A stretch of 64,000 bases of DNA from Neofusicoccum parvum (lineage: Eukaryota; Ascomycota; Dothideomycetes; Botryosphaeriales; Botryosphaeriaceae). The position numbers and the translations under genes were made by a program. The stretch lies in contig CP087207.1 of the NCBI GenBank assembly GCA_020912385.1, forward strand, positions 3,472,001 to 3,536,000, given 5' to 3'. The number at the start of each line of letters is the position of its first letter. Position 1 is the stretch's first letter. Below the pieces are notes generated by a model. It was not told the origin of the DNA and did no database searches. It saw nothing but the letters and a program-made list of their open reading frames with translations. Positions 41,770 through 54,580 of the stretch are shown piece after piece.

Positions 41770-43775
41770 ATGTCGCTCGTCCAGCCCACCGTGCCAGGTA
41801 CGTTCCCCTGTCCGCGACGCGCTGCCAACCACTCCAGACATCCACCTATGCCTTCGCCGTTTCATGCGTCTCCTTGCGCAACATCCTTGCCCCATAGCGC
41901 CGCTGATTACGACTCCCATTACTAGACCGCCGGCCCTCGCCCGCCTTGTCGCTCAACTTATCTTCCAACAATCCCTTCCGCAACCGCGCTGCCTCGCCCC
42001 AGAGCCTGCCCTCGCCCTCGCCGTCGCTGCCCACGCCGCGCACCACCGCACCGCGCCCGCACTCGCGCAACCCCTTTTTGTCCGACTCTGAGCAGGCCCA
42101 GGTCCCGCAAACGCAGTTCCAAACGCAGTTTCCTCCTTATCAGGGCCAGATGGCATCGTCACCCTCCAAGCCCACCTACGCAACGGCTGCAGAAGAGCTG
42201 TTTGTACGTCCCGAGCCTATTTCCCACGCCCCTGCCTGCACCGCAGATAAGCTTCTGTGTAACGGCCGTCCCGCTCACCAGCTCCCACTCGCTGCACAAA
42301 ATATTGCGCGCCCTCGCTCCCTGATCGCCATGTTCCCGCTCCCTCGCTCACCCTCCGCCGACATGGAGAAATTCACCGCCTTCACCAGACTATTTGCTAA
42401 CTATCCGAAAACGCAGGCCGAGATGAGTCTGAAGGACAAGAAGGAACCCGGCCCCGACGGTGCGCATTCTTCGCTCCTTCAACGCCATTGACGTAGCTGA
42501 CCCCCGGCAGGCGCTTCCTTCCCCCGTCCGCCCGGCCCCAATCGATCTGGCACCGCTCCGGGACGCCCGCCTCGCCGCCCCTCCGAGGACGACCGTCGCC
42601 GCAACGGCAGCGGCTCGCGACCCCCACCACGCCGCCCCCCGCCGCGCGAGGAGCTGGACGTTTTCAAGAGCCCCGGCCGCAACGAGAACAGGCGACCTCG
42701 CCGCAACTCCGAGTCGTCGATCATGGATAAGAACGCAATGGACGACGAGCGCAGGCGCCGCGAGAGAAGGCACAGGGAGCGCAAGGAGAAGGAGTCTGGC
42801 CGCACCAAGGACGGCAAGGTCAGGAAGCCGAGGGGCCTCGATCTTATCGACAAGCTCGACGTCTCTGGAATTTACGGCCCGAGCAGTAAGTTATCAGGAG
42901 TTCGTTCTGCCACGGCTGGTCGCTGACAGATACGCGTAGTGTTCCACCATGACGGCCCGTTCGATGCCTGCAACCCGCATAGGAACCGGAAGGCGGATCA
43001 TCGCGCTCCGATGCACGCGTTCCCGGAGGGTTCCGCCAACAATGTGATGGGTGGTTCCGGACCGGTCAACGCCAAGATGAACCTTGACCAATTCCACGGT
43101 CGTGGCGCTGAGGGATTCTCGGATTTCTCGGCAGCTGCCCGCCCTGAAATTGATGTGATGCCGAAGCCTTCCGCCGGCCAAGCTGGCTGGTACAACCCCA
43201 AGTCCGAAATTGAAGCCATTCACGGCGACGAGTCCAACGGTCTAGGAACCAGCACTTTCCTTGAGGGTGCCCCTGCAAGCAGGAAAGATTTGGAGCGACG
43301 CGATTCGGAGACGGACCAAAACGGCTTCGGTGGCGGTGGTCTTGCACGCAAGAAGTCTCTCGCCCAGAGGATCCGCGGAATCTCCCAGCCCCGCCGCGAC
43401 TACGGAGGGCGCGTGGTGTCTCCCGATGCCCAGTACGAATATAGGGATCGTCGCCCGCCTCCGCCGCCCCCGAATGGTCAGTCTTCGCCACTGGGTCCCC
43501 AGAGCGCGGGAGGCAAGTCGAAGATGTACGAGAAGAACCCGTTCTTCGACGACTACGATGAAGGCGAGAGGAAGGGCGCCTCGGTCAGGATCGCTGAACA
43601 GCCGAAGCCCGGTCGCGCTCGGGCGCCGAGCTCCCCTGGACGGCCGAACCTGGAGAGATCATTGACCGGCGAGGCTGGCCCCGCTGAGGAGCCGAAGCCC
43701 ATGGGTTTCATCGGCCGCATGAAGTCCTTGAAGGGCGGCAAGAGGCCTAGCAGGCCAGAGCGGAGACCGTCGTAA
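41770..43775 (+). CDS. PAL1: Pal1 family cell-morphology/endocytosis protein
   Basis: Cortical protein; fission yeast Pal1 supports cell-wall integrity at growth sites, and budding yeast Pal1 acts in early endocytosis. Exons 41770-41797, 41926-42203, 42417-42459, 42511-42885 and 42940-43775 encode 519 aa. An NPF motif is present near the N-terminus (SSNNPFRNR), as in EH-domain ligands. The conserved core is LDLIDKLDVSGIYGPSMFHH, DGPFDACNPHRNRK and APMHAFPEGSANN, spanning the exon 4/5 junction. The C-terminal half is disordered and Pro/Arg-rich, with another NPF (YEKNPFFDDY). Intron 2 is 213 nt; the 43 nt exon 3 is supported by frame. Core identification is secure. Confidence 0.93.
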
Positions 43776-44790
43776 GCAGCGAATCTGAGAAGTGGAGCAA
43801 CAGAGCTGCATATCTTAAGCACACGCATGCGTTGGATTGAAGCCGCGCATTGGTTACCAGCTTGAACCGGTCTCTTCTGCCATTGCTGACCGAGGTTTCA
43901 AGCGTTCGCGCCTTTGGGCATCGGTCGCTACTCTCCACATGCCGCCGCTTTTTGAACTCTCCTCCTCGATGTTCGGAAGCACACACGACAGGTGGCGGCC
44001 AGGATCCCGGCGACGGACGACGTGAGCACGTGGCGAGCTAGCTGCATACCCAAACTGAAAGCACCTGGGCAGCCCGCTTTTTAATCACCTTCTGTTTGGC
44101 TTCTCTTTATGTACTATTTCTCCTACAGGTTACCTGTCAAGATCGCCGGTGCTTTGACAAGCGAAGCAAAGGGCGAATGGCGAGTTGGTGAATTTTCTTT
44201 TCTTCTGAGTACGGGAAATTTTGGCTGCTGGTCGGGTGGGAGTATGAACTAGGTTGATCGGAGGATTGCTTCTTCCCCTTCAAGGAATACCGTGCGAAGG
44301 ACCAGCAGTGGCAACAAAGGATAAAAACTATTCGTTGTAGGAATCAAGCAACAAAAAAAAGTTCAGACGGGACGACGTGTGAATTGACGCGTGTTTAGTG
44401 CCTCCCCGATGAGCGCGGACGCTGCAGCGCGAGGGGACTAACCAGTTGCGCTGCTGACACGACTATCAACGTACGATTTGAGACTTTGTCAGTGCGAAGC
44501 GCTCTCTTCAAAATGCTGAGCCACGACACCGTTGAACAACTATCAGCCCCCACAATTTACTGGGTCCATGGCGAAGATCACACACTACCCTGTCCCAGAC
44601 CACAAGACGATTGGCTCCAGATGAGCTTGGCACAGCACAATTGGCGCTGCTCTGGCTCTGTGCGATGGATCCTTCCGCCATGTTCAGCCCCTGCGCCGCA
44701 GAGGATCTGTTTATATCTCAGCTATGCCGCTAAGAGCCTCGCATCCGCCACCATCAGCATTCGAGTCCAACCTCTCGTCCCGGGCTGCTG
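43776..44790. other. Intergenic region upstream of the DUF3176 gene
   Basis: About 1 kb between two plus-strand genes. No gene, RNA or repeat was recognised. Confidence 0.5.
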
Positions 44791-47140
44791 ATGTCGCCCA
44801 CCATGGAATCCTCCCTCCGCGATGGCTACGGGCCGGTCAGCGGCGACGACCGGACCACGCTGCAAGGCGAACGACGTGGCTCCACAGAAACCGAGCAGAG
44901 CGGTATGTTCGGCGCCACCGCCTTGAAGGAGGGCAGTGGTTACGTGAACCCAATGGCCGCGCCGTCTGGCCGCACTTCCATGAGCACCACCCGCACCTCA
45001 CGTGCCATAGAGCACTTCGACGGCAACCCAAACATTCCGCCCTACGAGTCCATCGCCGAGGACCCGGAATATAAGCGCGGCCGGAAGAGGCGCGCACCTC
45101 CCAAGTGGACGCACCTCATTGATCGCTGGAACGAATGGTGGGTCGGCGAGATCATCGCCGCTCTGCTGAGCCTGGGCTGTCTTGCAGTCGTCATCTACAT
45201 CCTGGTGGACATTGGCTCCGATGGCAAGAGGCTCTCGGACTGGACCCTTTCCATCTCGCCCAACTCGATGGTCTCGACCTTCATCACGGCCTCCCGCTTC
45301 CTCATGCTGTTTGTCGTGGCCGAGTGCATTGGCCAGCTGAGATGGATCTACTACCAGGCCGGCCCCCGCCCTCTGGACGAGCTGGAGGTGTTCGATTCGG
45401 CCAGCCGCGGGGCTTTTGGCAGCGTGCTCTTCGTGCTGCGCATGAAGGCGAGGGCATTGATGGCGACGCTGGGCGCGCTGATCGTCATCGTGGCGCTGGC
45501 CATGGACCCCTTCGCGCAGCAGATCCTGTCGTTCCCCTCAAGGCCGGTGTCGCTCAGTGACGGGCTGAACAGCGCGTGGCTCCCTGCCGCGCAGAGTTGG
45601 AACAACTCGGAGGAAGTCCTGTACAGCAGTAAGTTTCGCAATTATCAACCACAGCAACGAGCCTCCCACTAACCACTTGCCCCCTCAGCATCAATGCGCA
45701 AGGCCATATACGGAGGCCTGCTGGACTTCGAGACGCCAGTCGACTTCGGCTGTCTGACCGGCAACTGCACCTGGGACGCCTTCGCCTCGCTGGGCGTGTG
45801 CAGCAGCTGCGAAGACCTGTCCGACGCCGTCACGCCAACCTGCTCTTCTTCCTCCAACGAGGGCAGCGAGGGCAACAGCACGTGCTCGGAGCTGACGTAC
45901 ACGTTCGCTGGCTACAACCTCACGCTCGTCCTGCAGAACGGCTCCTTCGTTGCCCCGCAAGAGGTTGGCACGCCGGCTGCGGTGGGAGCAAACGACACTG
46001 ACAGCAAGCTGTACACGCTCGTCAAGTCCGTCGTCGGCCCCGCGCACCCGGGCGGCCTGAAGGACCCGCGCATGTTCGAGTTTGCGGTTGCGCAGCTGCT
46101 GGTCGACTCGACGGCCGGGTTGACGTGGGATTCGGAGGACTTGCAGAGCCCGCAGTGGAACATCACCGCGTGTGCGGTGAGCTGGTGCGCGAAGGTGTAT
46201 GAGGATGTTGAAGTGGTAAGTGGGGGGTTTTCTTTGAAGATGGCATCACCAGGTCCAGGCCCATGTCAGGGTGGAGGGTTGGAATATATGTCTGAACATG
46301 GAGGAGACGAATTCGTCCTCTTCCATGTCCGCATGAATCTGTCAACCCAAACTGTCAGCGCACAGCGGCTGATGGCAGGCCCTTTGTCCCCTTCCATCAC
46401 CACAAACCATCATACAAACACCCAGCTAATCCGATGCCTCCTAGAAAAATGGCGCCCTAAGTAACACCACCCCGACCAACCTCAACCTCACCGCTGTCTC
46501 CAACAGCACCTGCTGGACCGACACCACGTGCCAGGAATTCGCGCCAACCAACACGTCCGCCCTGCCCGCCAACGCCAACACCACCTTCTACGTCGGCATC
46601 GACAACAGCTCACTCTCGATCCGCAACCTCATGAAGTTCGACTACAACGTCAGCGTCGGGGCCAACGCGACCGACGACGCGCTCGTGACGGGCGCGTACA
46701 ACCTCGCGACGACGATGATGTGGAACACCAACATCTCGGCGTCGTTCGCGCACATCGCGACCAGCATGACCAACTTCGTGCGCGCGTCCGGGCCGGCCGC
46801 CCAGCGCGTCGCCGGCACCGCCAGCCTGCTGCAGACCTTCGTCGTCGTCGAGTGGGCCTGGTTCGCGCTGCCGGCCGCCGTCGTCGCCGCCGGCGCGCTG
46901 CTGCTGGTCGCCGTTGTGGTGCTGACCGCGCTGACCCGCCGCGAGAGCGTCGGCAAGGGCGGCGTCGTGTGGAAGAGCAGCAGCCTGCCGCTGCTGCTGC
47001 TGAGCCCGCCCAAGGGCGAGTGGAGGGATGACGAGTGGAAGAGGGGAAAGGGGAGGGCGAGGGTCGCGGAGAGGGCGGGCGCGATGACCGGGCAGTTGAG
47101 GGCGGATGAGAGGGGCGTGGTGAGGTTTGTGAAGGGGTGA
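44791..47140 (+). CDS. DUF3176 family membrane glycoprotein
   Basis: Fungal-specific multi-span membrane protein of unknown function. Exons 44791-45628, 45689-46215 and 46445-47140 (introns 60 and 229 nt) encode 686 aa. The N-terminal ~110 residues are hydrophilic. Three hydrophobic spans follow: IIAALLSLGCLAVVIYILV, a FITASRFLMLFVV segment and the ALMATLGALIVIVALAM span. A large extracytoplasmic region contains many Asn-X-Ser/Thr sites and Cys pairs (TGNCTWDAF, LGVCSSC). A last span (WFALPAAVVAAGALLLVAVV) precedes a basic tail. WNEWWVGEI and LRWIYYQAGPRPLDELEVFD are DUF3176 signatures. An ATG four codons downstream (44803) is an alternative start. Confidence 0.9.
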
Positions 47141-47639
47141 TGGGGGGAGGTGGGAGGGTGAAACCGTAAAAGGAATTCGGAACGAGGAGGATGGAAAATA
47201 GTAGGGAAAGAAAAGGATGGGAGGCCTGGCAATTGTGAATATTGTTTAATGAGAAACGTTTTTAAATGTTCAGACGGAAAGATGACCAATTATCACTGCG
47301 AGGCTACATAGAAAATCTATAGATTCCGTTCAAGATAGTGAGAATGTCAGAGCGTGAGGAAGAATCGAGCGCTTCTTACTACGTAAGAATTGAAAAAGGC
47401 CCCTGAAGTTAATACAATAAGGATAGGTACCTTCGGATTCGGATTCAACCGCCATACTTGTAAACTTCTTCCTCAATGGAAGAGGTGACACATTCTTTAC
47501 GTTGCTCCTCCTTCACGCCCTGGTCAGCCAGATATTGCTACGAGCTCCGAAATATCTTCCAGAGTTGACGGCGAAATTCTATACAAGGCACCAACAAAGG
47601 GGTGATTAGTGGAGTTAGACAGTTGACAAGCTACGCGGG
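47141..47639. other. AT-rich intergenic flank of the STAND relic
   Basis: 3' flank of the DUF3176 gene passing into AT-rich DNA with stops in all frames. It may contain decayed upstream parts of the relic, but I cannot align it. Confidence 0.4.
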
Positions 47640-49000
47640 TTCTTCACCGAGGCGGTACCGGATGTATAGAAACAAAAGGCGGTCTATATCCTTGTTGATG
47701 CTGTGGATGAATATGGAGAGGAACATGCACGGAAAATAATCAGACATTTCAAGAATGTCATTGACACTGCGGAAGCTGGCTTGATAATCCACTTCTCTTG
47801 TCGACACTATCCTATTCTGATGCAAAAATTAGGACCGGAGATCTTTATAGAGGACCGTAATCACGACGACATCGCGAAAGTCATTGTGGAATGTCTGCAA
47901 GATGTTCAAGTAGAGTAGAGACAGAAATTGAGCAAAGAGATATTGCGAAGGGCGCAGGGTGTGTTTCAATGGGCAAGCCTCGTTGTTAATCAAGTTTCTG
48001 CGCTGAAAAGGAAGAACGACGCTCGGGGCTGCTTTACAGGAAATCAAACAAATTCCCAAACACTTGCACCAAGTCTATTAAAGGCTACTGTTGGAAAAAG
48101 ACCCGGAGGAAGATCCGGAGAGTCGCGGTCAAACGTTGAAGCTGTTTTAATGAATGTGTCTCTCAGAGAGGCCATTGACCCGCAAGGAGGTTCAAAAGTT
48201 TTTGGCAATCGATGGTCAAATGCCTTATAGCTCCATACGAGGGCACTCAATAGGACCGAATATCAACAGCAGTGAGGATGACCTGGACAAGATTATGAAA
48301 GATTTCTCGAAAGGACTGGCGGAGTTCCGACGGCATAGACGCGAGCGAGTCTTGCAACCTATCCACCAGAATGTTCTAGACTATCTTTTTGAGTCTGGCC
48401 TCCATCAACTACATGGATTTCATGAGATACTACTGCACGGTGAGCCTTTACACCCAGAGGAAGAAACTACGGTATCTTGAACCCAAGGAAAAATGCTTGA
48501 CCAAAAAATTGCTTAACACAACGGATACCCCTCTTCACGACGCCACCATAGAAGGAAAAATTGGTTCTGTCTCTTTGCTTCTGGAGCGGCTGGATTTCAA
48601 TGTCAACCTCAAAGACGAGTTTGGGGGAACTCCGATTTTTCTGGCAGCCCAGCAAGGAGATTACTACATGATGGAACGGCTGATAAAACTCTACGAGCTA
48701 GAATTCATGACGGGAGAAGATCGGTCGTGGTTGCCAATTAAAACATTGACTGGGGCAAAGTATAGGAGGGTTCTGATAAGGTACTGGGCGAGAAAGTAAC
48801 CTCCGTCGCTCTTCTCATATGATGATCCAGATGGGGACAGTATGACAGTAGAAACTTCAGAAGACGAGGAGGATCCAGATCAGAGCGTGCCATTTGATAG
48901 GGGCTGGCTCGAGCACATCAAGATGGAAGTTGCGCAGAAGAGAGATCGAGGTATTGATTGGCTTGAGCAACGTAGAACGGAGACAATCTAGTCGATGGCG
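47640..49000 (+). pseudogene. Decayed NACHT-ankyrin (STAND/NLR-like) gene
   Basis: Fragments in different plus-strand frames form one colinear protein. VYILVDAVDEYGEEH is a NACHT Walker-B-like segment, then LIIHFSCRHYPIL; a stop at 47916-47918 interrupts before LSKEILRRAQGVFQWASLVV. A frame change near 48150 leads to SERPLTRKEVQKFLAIDG and AEFRRHRRERVLQPIHQNV, and another near 48400-48480 leads to ankyrin-like DTPLHDATIEGKIGSVSLLL and FGGTPIFLAAQQGDY. The P-loop and the N-terminal effector domain are not legible. An acidic reading (EDEEDPDQSVPFDRG) continues to about 48990. Live relatives are fungal heterokaryon-incompatibility/innate-immunity-type receptors. The breaks show this copy is dead. 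Confidence 0.75.
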
Positions 49001-51478
49001 GCTTCTGCACAGTTTGCAAACGGTTTCGTGGACCCAAAGGGAAGGGTAGTGCGGTAGTACTGGGTCGGACTGGAAGCTACGGGAGAAGTTCGAACAGAAG
49101 AAGGTTAGGCGAAAGGACTGAAATGAAACTGCCACAGACGAGGGATCCGTTAGATCACTCTGATCAACCTTTTAGTATTCGAGCGCAAAGCTTTCCGGAA
49201 TACTATGATTGGACGTGCGTGCAGAGGGCAAAAACGCCGGCCAAGGAACTTCCTCGGGACCAAAACTGCAGTATATGAAAGAGCTGTGATGTAGGTTATA
49301 TGCTTATCGGTATACTCTCTCTGATGCATGGTTATAGCGAACGAAAACGGAGAGAGATAGGCATAATGCTTGCTGCAAGATAAGCTTCCAGAGTATTCTG
49401 AGCACCAACGGGCAGCGCGGGTCAACCTTATACCTTTGATGAATCAAGCAAGCTACAAGGTCCGCATCGCTTGAGTCACGGAACTGGTAGACCGGAGTAA
49501 CGGAGCATCAATGCCGAAGCATCTTCCCTACAGGCTAATCTCATTTCATGCACCCTCATGCGGAATCGGGTTCTTCTAAGCCTCGTCTTCAGGGCAGGCA
49601 GAAGAATTTTGAAGGCAGACGAGCTCACTTTGAACGTACTGCCAACGGTGACCCGAACTGGAAAAAGATGCGCCAGCAGAATGGCCGAGCCAGGCCGCCG
49701 GTTCCGCGTAGATGAGCGAGAGATTGACGGAAGGACAACGCCACAGCAAAGCTGCTTTCGGTGACTTGACATATTTCCGGACCAGGTGCCTTAATTAATT
49801 TACAAATCGGCAAGGCTTGCGAGTAAGGCAGGGCAATTCTCGGAGTCTTGGGAGCGATGTCGTGACAATGTCCAGGGGGCGGCGAAGGACTGTGCGGAAT
49901 GGGCGGAGAGGACATTCCAGAAAGGCGGAAAGGCGCGAGGCGAGTTTTCTCGATCGCCGGGAGCTCGCAGGGCCGAGTCAGAGGGCGGAGCGGACGTCAG
50001 CGTAGCGGCGTGATCCATGCCGTGCCTCATTTCGGCAGGACGTTGCGGAGCAGGAAAGCGGGTGTCGCCGCGGCGCAGCTCAGCTCCAGCGCTATGCCAG
50101 GACGGCGGCACTGCTGCGGGCGTGGCGTTCGGCTTACGGACCGCGGGTGATTACATATGATGAGCGAGAGCGATGGCATGATGGAAGCCAAGCGACGGCG
50201 GCGGACGGCGAGTATTGCTGACCCGCAGTGGGCACGTTCGTGCTGGCGGGCTTCAAGTGCAGAAGTGCTGCGGTGTCAGGCAATTCGGGGCGGGTTCGGG
50301 CGAGGTAGTGTGAGGGCATTCGATGATGCGCTCATGAGGGGGAGCAAACGGCGAAAGAGCCGCCCTTGAGCTGGGCGGCGGGGCGTGCGCGCCGAATCCG
50401 GGGCCGGGGGGTGGGCTTGCAAAAGCCGGTGTGCGGAATTGAACTTCTGGGGCCGTCACCTCACCTCGCCTGTCTGGACTGGAGAAGCAGTGCGAATACG
50501 ACGTCTGCGTGCAACGTCCAACCCCGCAGTGGCAGCTTACCGGTAGATTCCTCTGGCGCGGACGGGCGTCAGCCGCGTGCACGGCAGGCTGCATGCGTGG
50601 GAGCGCGGGTTTGCGAAGGCTTGAGGCTTGAGAAGAGGCGTCCCCACACGCAGGCCCCAGAATTCTTTCGCGCGCGCCGATGTTTTGCCAGCGATCTCTG
50701 GGGCTCGTGGAGGCGGAGTGCGGCTTTATTTCTGCTTTGAGTCAGTGCAGCACCAGTCGGCAGCCCGCGCGAGAGGCACGGCTGCTTGGCCGGACGTGGC
50801 GCGCAAACGGCCAGCCGCCCTCAGGACGGCGGACGCCCAGGTGGCGGGCGGCGTTGGGCTTTGATGAGACGGCACGGCGTACAGGCGAGTTGTGCGCGGG
50901 TAAGGCTGGGGATCGCATCAATCTGTTTCAAGAGGCTGGCGTGGTTCTGGCGCCAAGCGGGAAGGGCGAGCAGCGCTGCCTTGCGCCGGCTGTCGAGCCC
51001 GAGGAGCCGTGACGAGGCTCTGGCGGCACATCTGCGGGTGGCCATGGTGCGAGAAGGGCGCGGGCGGGCCTCTGGCTGGCGTGCATCTGCGCGACGGATC
51101 GCCCCATCAGGAAAACCGCGGGGGCCTGGTCGGTGAACAGGCGTGTTGGGGCCGCAAATGCCGGCGCTGGGTGGAGCGCTGGCGGGCAGAGTCGCCTCGT
51201 CAACGGGCTTGTGGCTTGGAGCTTGGCCTTTTCGCAGGATCAGCAGGAACATTTGCCTGACGCAAGCATGGTTCCCCGCGCGCCGCGCGCTGCTGCCCTG
51301 GGAGCTCCCCAAGCTACCCCGGTCGCTGCTGAAGTCATGCTGCAGCACCGCGCTCCCGCCCCGACCAAATAAAGCTGGCCCTTGTCCGCCATCTGATTTT
51401 TCCCGTCCAGGAGCTGCCCCCCGTTCAATCAGGCCTCTGTCTCTCTGCTTGCGCAACACTGTGTGAATTATCGTCACA
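49001..51478. other. Intergenic region upstream of the beta-glucosidase gene
   Basis: About 2.5 kb. The first ~800 bp are AT-rich and may be more of the STAND relic; from about 49.8 kb the DNA is strongly GC-rich and open in many frames on both strands without recognisable protein. I read the latter as promoter and leader of the GH3 gene. Confidence 0.45.
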
Positions 51479-54400
51479 ATGCGCTTCACGTCGGCCACCG
51501 CTGCTCTCGCGGCCGCGCCGCTCGTGGCCTCACAGGTATGCCGTGCTTCTCTCTTCGCCGCTTCACCCTCCCCATCACCCTCCGTTTTTGCCGTGCCACC
51601 GTCACCGCTGCGCCTTCTCTCCTCGACTCGCCCTCAATCGCCCTCGTCCACTGTTCAGCGCACGCAAAATGGAACGCTTCGAGATTGAGGAGCCGCCCCC
51701 GCCATACGAGCGCCCTCCGAGCTACTCTGCCGCCCGTCTCGACCACATGAGGCAGACGCTCCGCCGCGTGCTCGCCTTCGCACTTCTTGCACTCGTGGTC
51801 ATCGCGACCATTGTCTTCTTTGTCGTCCTTGAACAGTCCGAATCTTGTACACCTCACAATTCCAACGCACTCAATGGCTGCAAGAACGTGACTATTGACT
51901 TGAACGCCCAGGCCCTCAACGATTCAAGCCCCGACGACGCGCTCTGGGGTGCGACTTCACCTCCATTCTATCCGTCTCCATGGATGGACGGCACCGGCGG
52001 CTGGGCTGAGGCCTACGCAAAGGCGCAGGAGTTTGTCAAGCAGATGACCTTGCTCGAGAAGGTTAACCTTACAACCGGCACTGGGTAAGCATCTTGCTCT
52101 GGCCGAGCCAACTCTTCCGCTCAAAGGCTAATTCTCGAATAGCTGGGAAGGCGGCCCTTGCGTTGGCAATGTCGGTCCTGTCCCTCGTCTGGGTCTTCAC
52201 TCCCTGTGCATGCAGGACTCCCCCACCGGAATCCGCTTCAGTATGTCAATTCAAGATTTACTCCTGCTTCCAGCTGCTAAATATTGATACAGCCGACTAC
52301 AACTCTGCCTTCACCTCCGGTGGTACTGTCGCTGCCTCATTCGACCGCCGTATCTGGTACCAGCGTGGATATGATATGGGCGCTGAATTCAACGGCAAGG
52401 GTATCGACGTGCTTCTCGGCCCCGTTGTGGGTCCCTTGGGACGCACTCCCACTGGCGGCCGCAACTGGGAGGGCTTCAGCCCCGACCCGGCTCTCTCTGG
52501 CATTGCTGTTGCCGAGACCATCAAGGGTATCCAGGATGCCGGCGTCATTGCGTGTACCAAGCACTACATCGTCAATGAACAGGAGCATTTCCGCCAAGCA
52601 CCCGAAGCCCAGGGCTTTGGAGTCAACATTACCGAGTCTATCAGCTCCAACCTCGACGATATTACTCTGCACGAGTTGTACCTCTGGCCGTTCGCTGACG
52701 CCGTCCGCGCTGGAACCGGCGCTATCATGTGCTCCTACAATCAGATCAACAACAGCTATGGTTGCCAGAACTCGCATCTGCTGAACTACATTCTCAAGGG
52801 AGAGCTCGGCTTCCAGGGCTTCATTATGAGCGACTGGCAGGCGCAGCACTCTGGTGTTGGCTCCTCCCTCGCTGGTATGGATATGGCCATGCCTGGCGAT
52901 ACTCTGTTCAGCACTGGCGACGCCTTCTGGGGCGCAAACATGACTCTTGCTGTCGTCAATGGCACCATTCCCGACTGGCGTCTCGACGACTCGGCTACGC
53001 GTATCATGGCTGCTTACTTTTTCGCGAACCGCGACAAGAACGTCGTTCCCACCAACTTCAACTCCTGGACCCTCGACACCTTTGGCTATGCGAACGCCAT
53101 TGCCGATGCCAACTTCGGCCAGGTGAACCACCATGTTAATGTTCGCGCAAACCACGCGAAGAACATCCGTGAGGCTGCTGCCAAGTCGACCGTTCTCTTG
53201 AAGAATGTCAACGGAACGCTGCCCTTGACCGGCAAGGAGAAGCTTATCGGCGTCTTCGGTAGCGATGCTGGTGATGCTCAGTCTGGCCCCAACGGCTGCG
53301 ACAACCGTGGTTGCACGAACGGCACCCTGGCCATGGGTTGGGGCTCTGGAACTGCTAACTTCCCGTACTTGATCTCTCCTCTCACTGCCATCCAGAACGA
53401 GGTCTATGCCAACAACGGCAACATTGACTGGGTCACGGACGACTACAACTACGACAGGGCTTTCGCGCTTGCTGCTCAGGTTAGCCACGCGCTCGTTTTC
53501 GTCAACTCCGACAGCGGCGAAGGTTTCATCAACTACGATGGAAACATTGGTGACCGCAACAACCTCACGGTCTGGCATGACGGTGAGGCGCTCATTGCCA
53601 ATGTTACCTCCGTGAACAACAACACCATTGTTGTCATCCACAGCGTCGGCCCGGTCGAGCTCGGCGCTTTCAATGACAACCCCAACGTCACCGCCATCAT
53701 CTGGGCCGGTCTGCCCGGTGAACAGTCCGGAAATGCTCTTGCCGATGTCCTCTACGGCCGTGTCAACCCTGGTGCTAAGTTGCCCTTCACCTTCGGCGCC
53801 AAGCGCGAGGATTATGGCACTGAGCTTCTGTACGAGCCCAACAACGGCGAAGGAGCTCCTCAGGACAACTTCAACGAGGGTGTCTTCATCGATTACCGTA
53901 GCTTTGACAAGAACAACGTAACTCCTACTTACGAGTTCGGGTTCGGTCTCTCGTACACCACCTTCTCCTACTCGGATCTGCAGGTCGTCAAGCACACCGT
54001 TGCTGACTACACCCCGAACACCGGCAACACCACCGCTGCTCCCGTTCTCGGCAACTTCAGCACCGACCTTGCCGATTACCAATTTCCCGAGGGCTTCCAG
54101 CCGATTCCCGGCTACATCTACCCGTATCTGAACTCGACTGATGCGGCCACCGCCAACAACGACCCGGTCGCTGAGTATGGCCAGCCCAACGAATCGTACA
54201 TTCCTGATGGCGCTCTCGACGGCTCTCCTCAGTCCAAGATCCCGGCCGGCGGCGCTCCCGGTGGCAACCCTGCTCTGTACGATGTGCTGTTCACCGTCAC
54301 CGCCCTCGTGACCAACACCGGCGACGTCGTCGGTGACGAGGTGCCCCAGCTGTACGTCTCCCTCGGCGGCCCCAACGACCCCGTCAACCAGCTCCGTGGC

Positions 54401-54580
54401 TTCGAGCGTTACACCATCGAACCCGGCGCGAGCGCTCGCTTCGGCGTCGACGTCACCCGCCGTGACCTCAGCAACTGGGACCCCGTCTCCCAGAACTGGG
54501 TCATCTCGGATTATGCGAAGACGGTCAGGGTGGGTTCCAGCTCGAGGAACTTGCCCCTCGAGGTGGAGTTGGATATCTGA
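51479..54580 (+). CDS. GH3 beta-glucosidase (secreted form modelled)
   Basis: Hydrolyses cellobiose and other beta-glucosides. Secreted model: exons 51479-51535, 51912-52084, 52143-52240 and 52293-54580, 871 aa, opening with the signal-peptide-like [20 protein letters not shown] second start at 51669 gives a 933 aa type II membrane form (see next entry). Landmarks: [41 protein letters not shown], the nucleophile Asp in [10 protein letters not shown] (residue ~290 of the secreted form), [17 protein letters not shown], and a C-terminal fibronectin-III-like domain with [13 protein letters not shown]. The length and nucleophile position agree with Aspergillus BGL1-type enzymes. Many N-glycosylation sites. 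The two short introns (58 and 52 nt) are certain; the 376 nt first intron is less so. Confidence 0.93.
51669..51911 (+). other. Alternative first coding segment of the beta-glucosidase (membrane anchor)
   Basis: From the ATG at 51669 the frame is open and continuous with the GH3 exon, without any intron. It encodes a Pro/Tyr-rich cytosolic head ([19 protein letters not shown]), a clear transmembrane helix ([20 protein letters not shown]) and a short luminal stalk with an NVT site before ALNDSS, where the secreted model joins. Its protein-like character argues that it is not simply intron. If used, the enzyme would be membrane-anchored with the catalytic domain outside. Confidence 0.6.
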
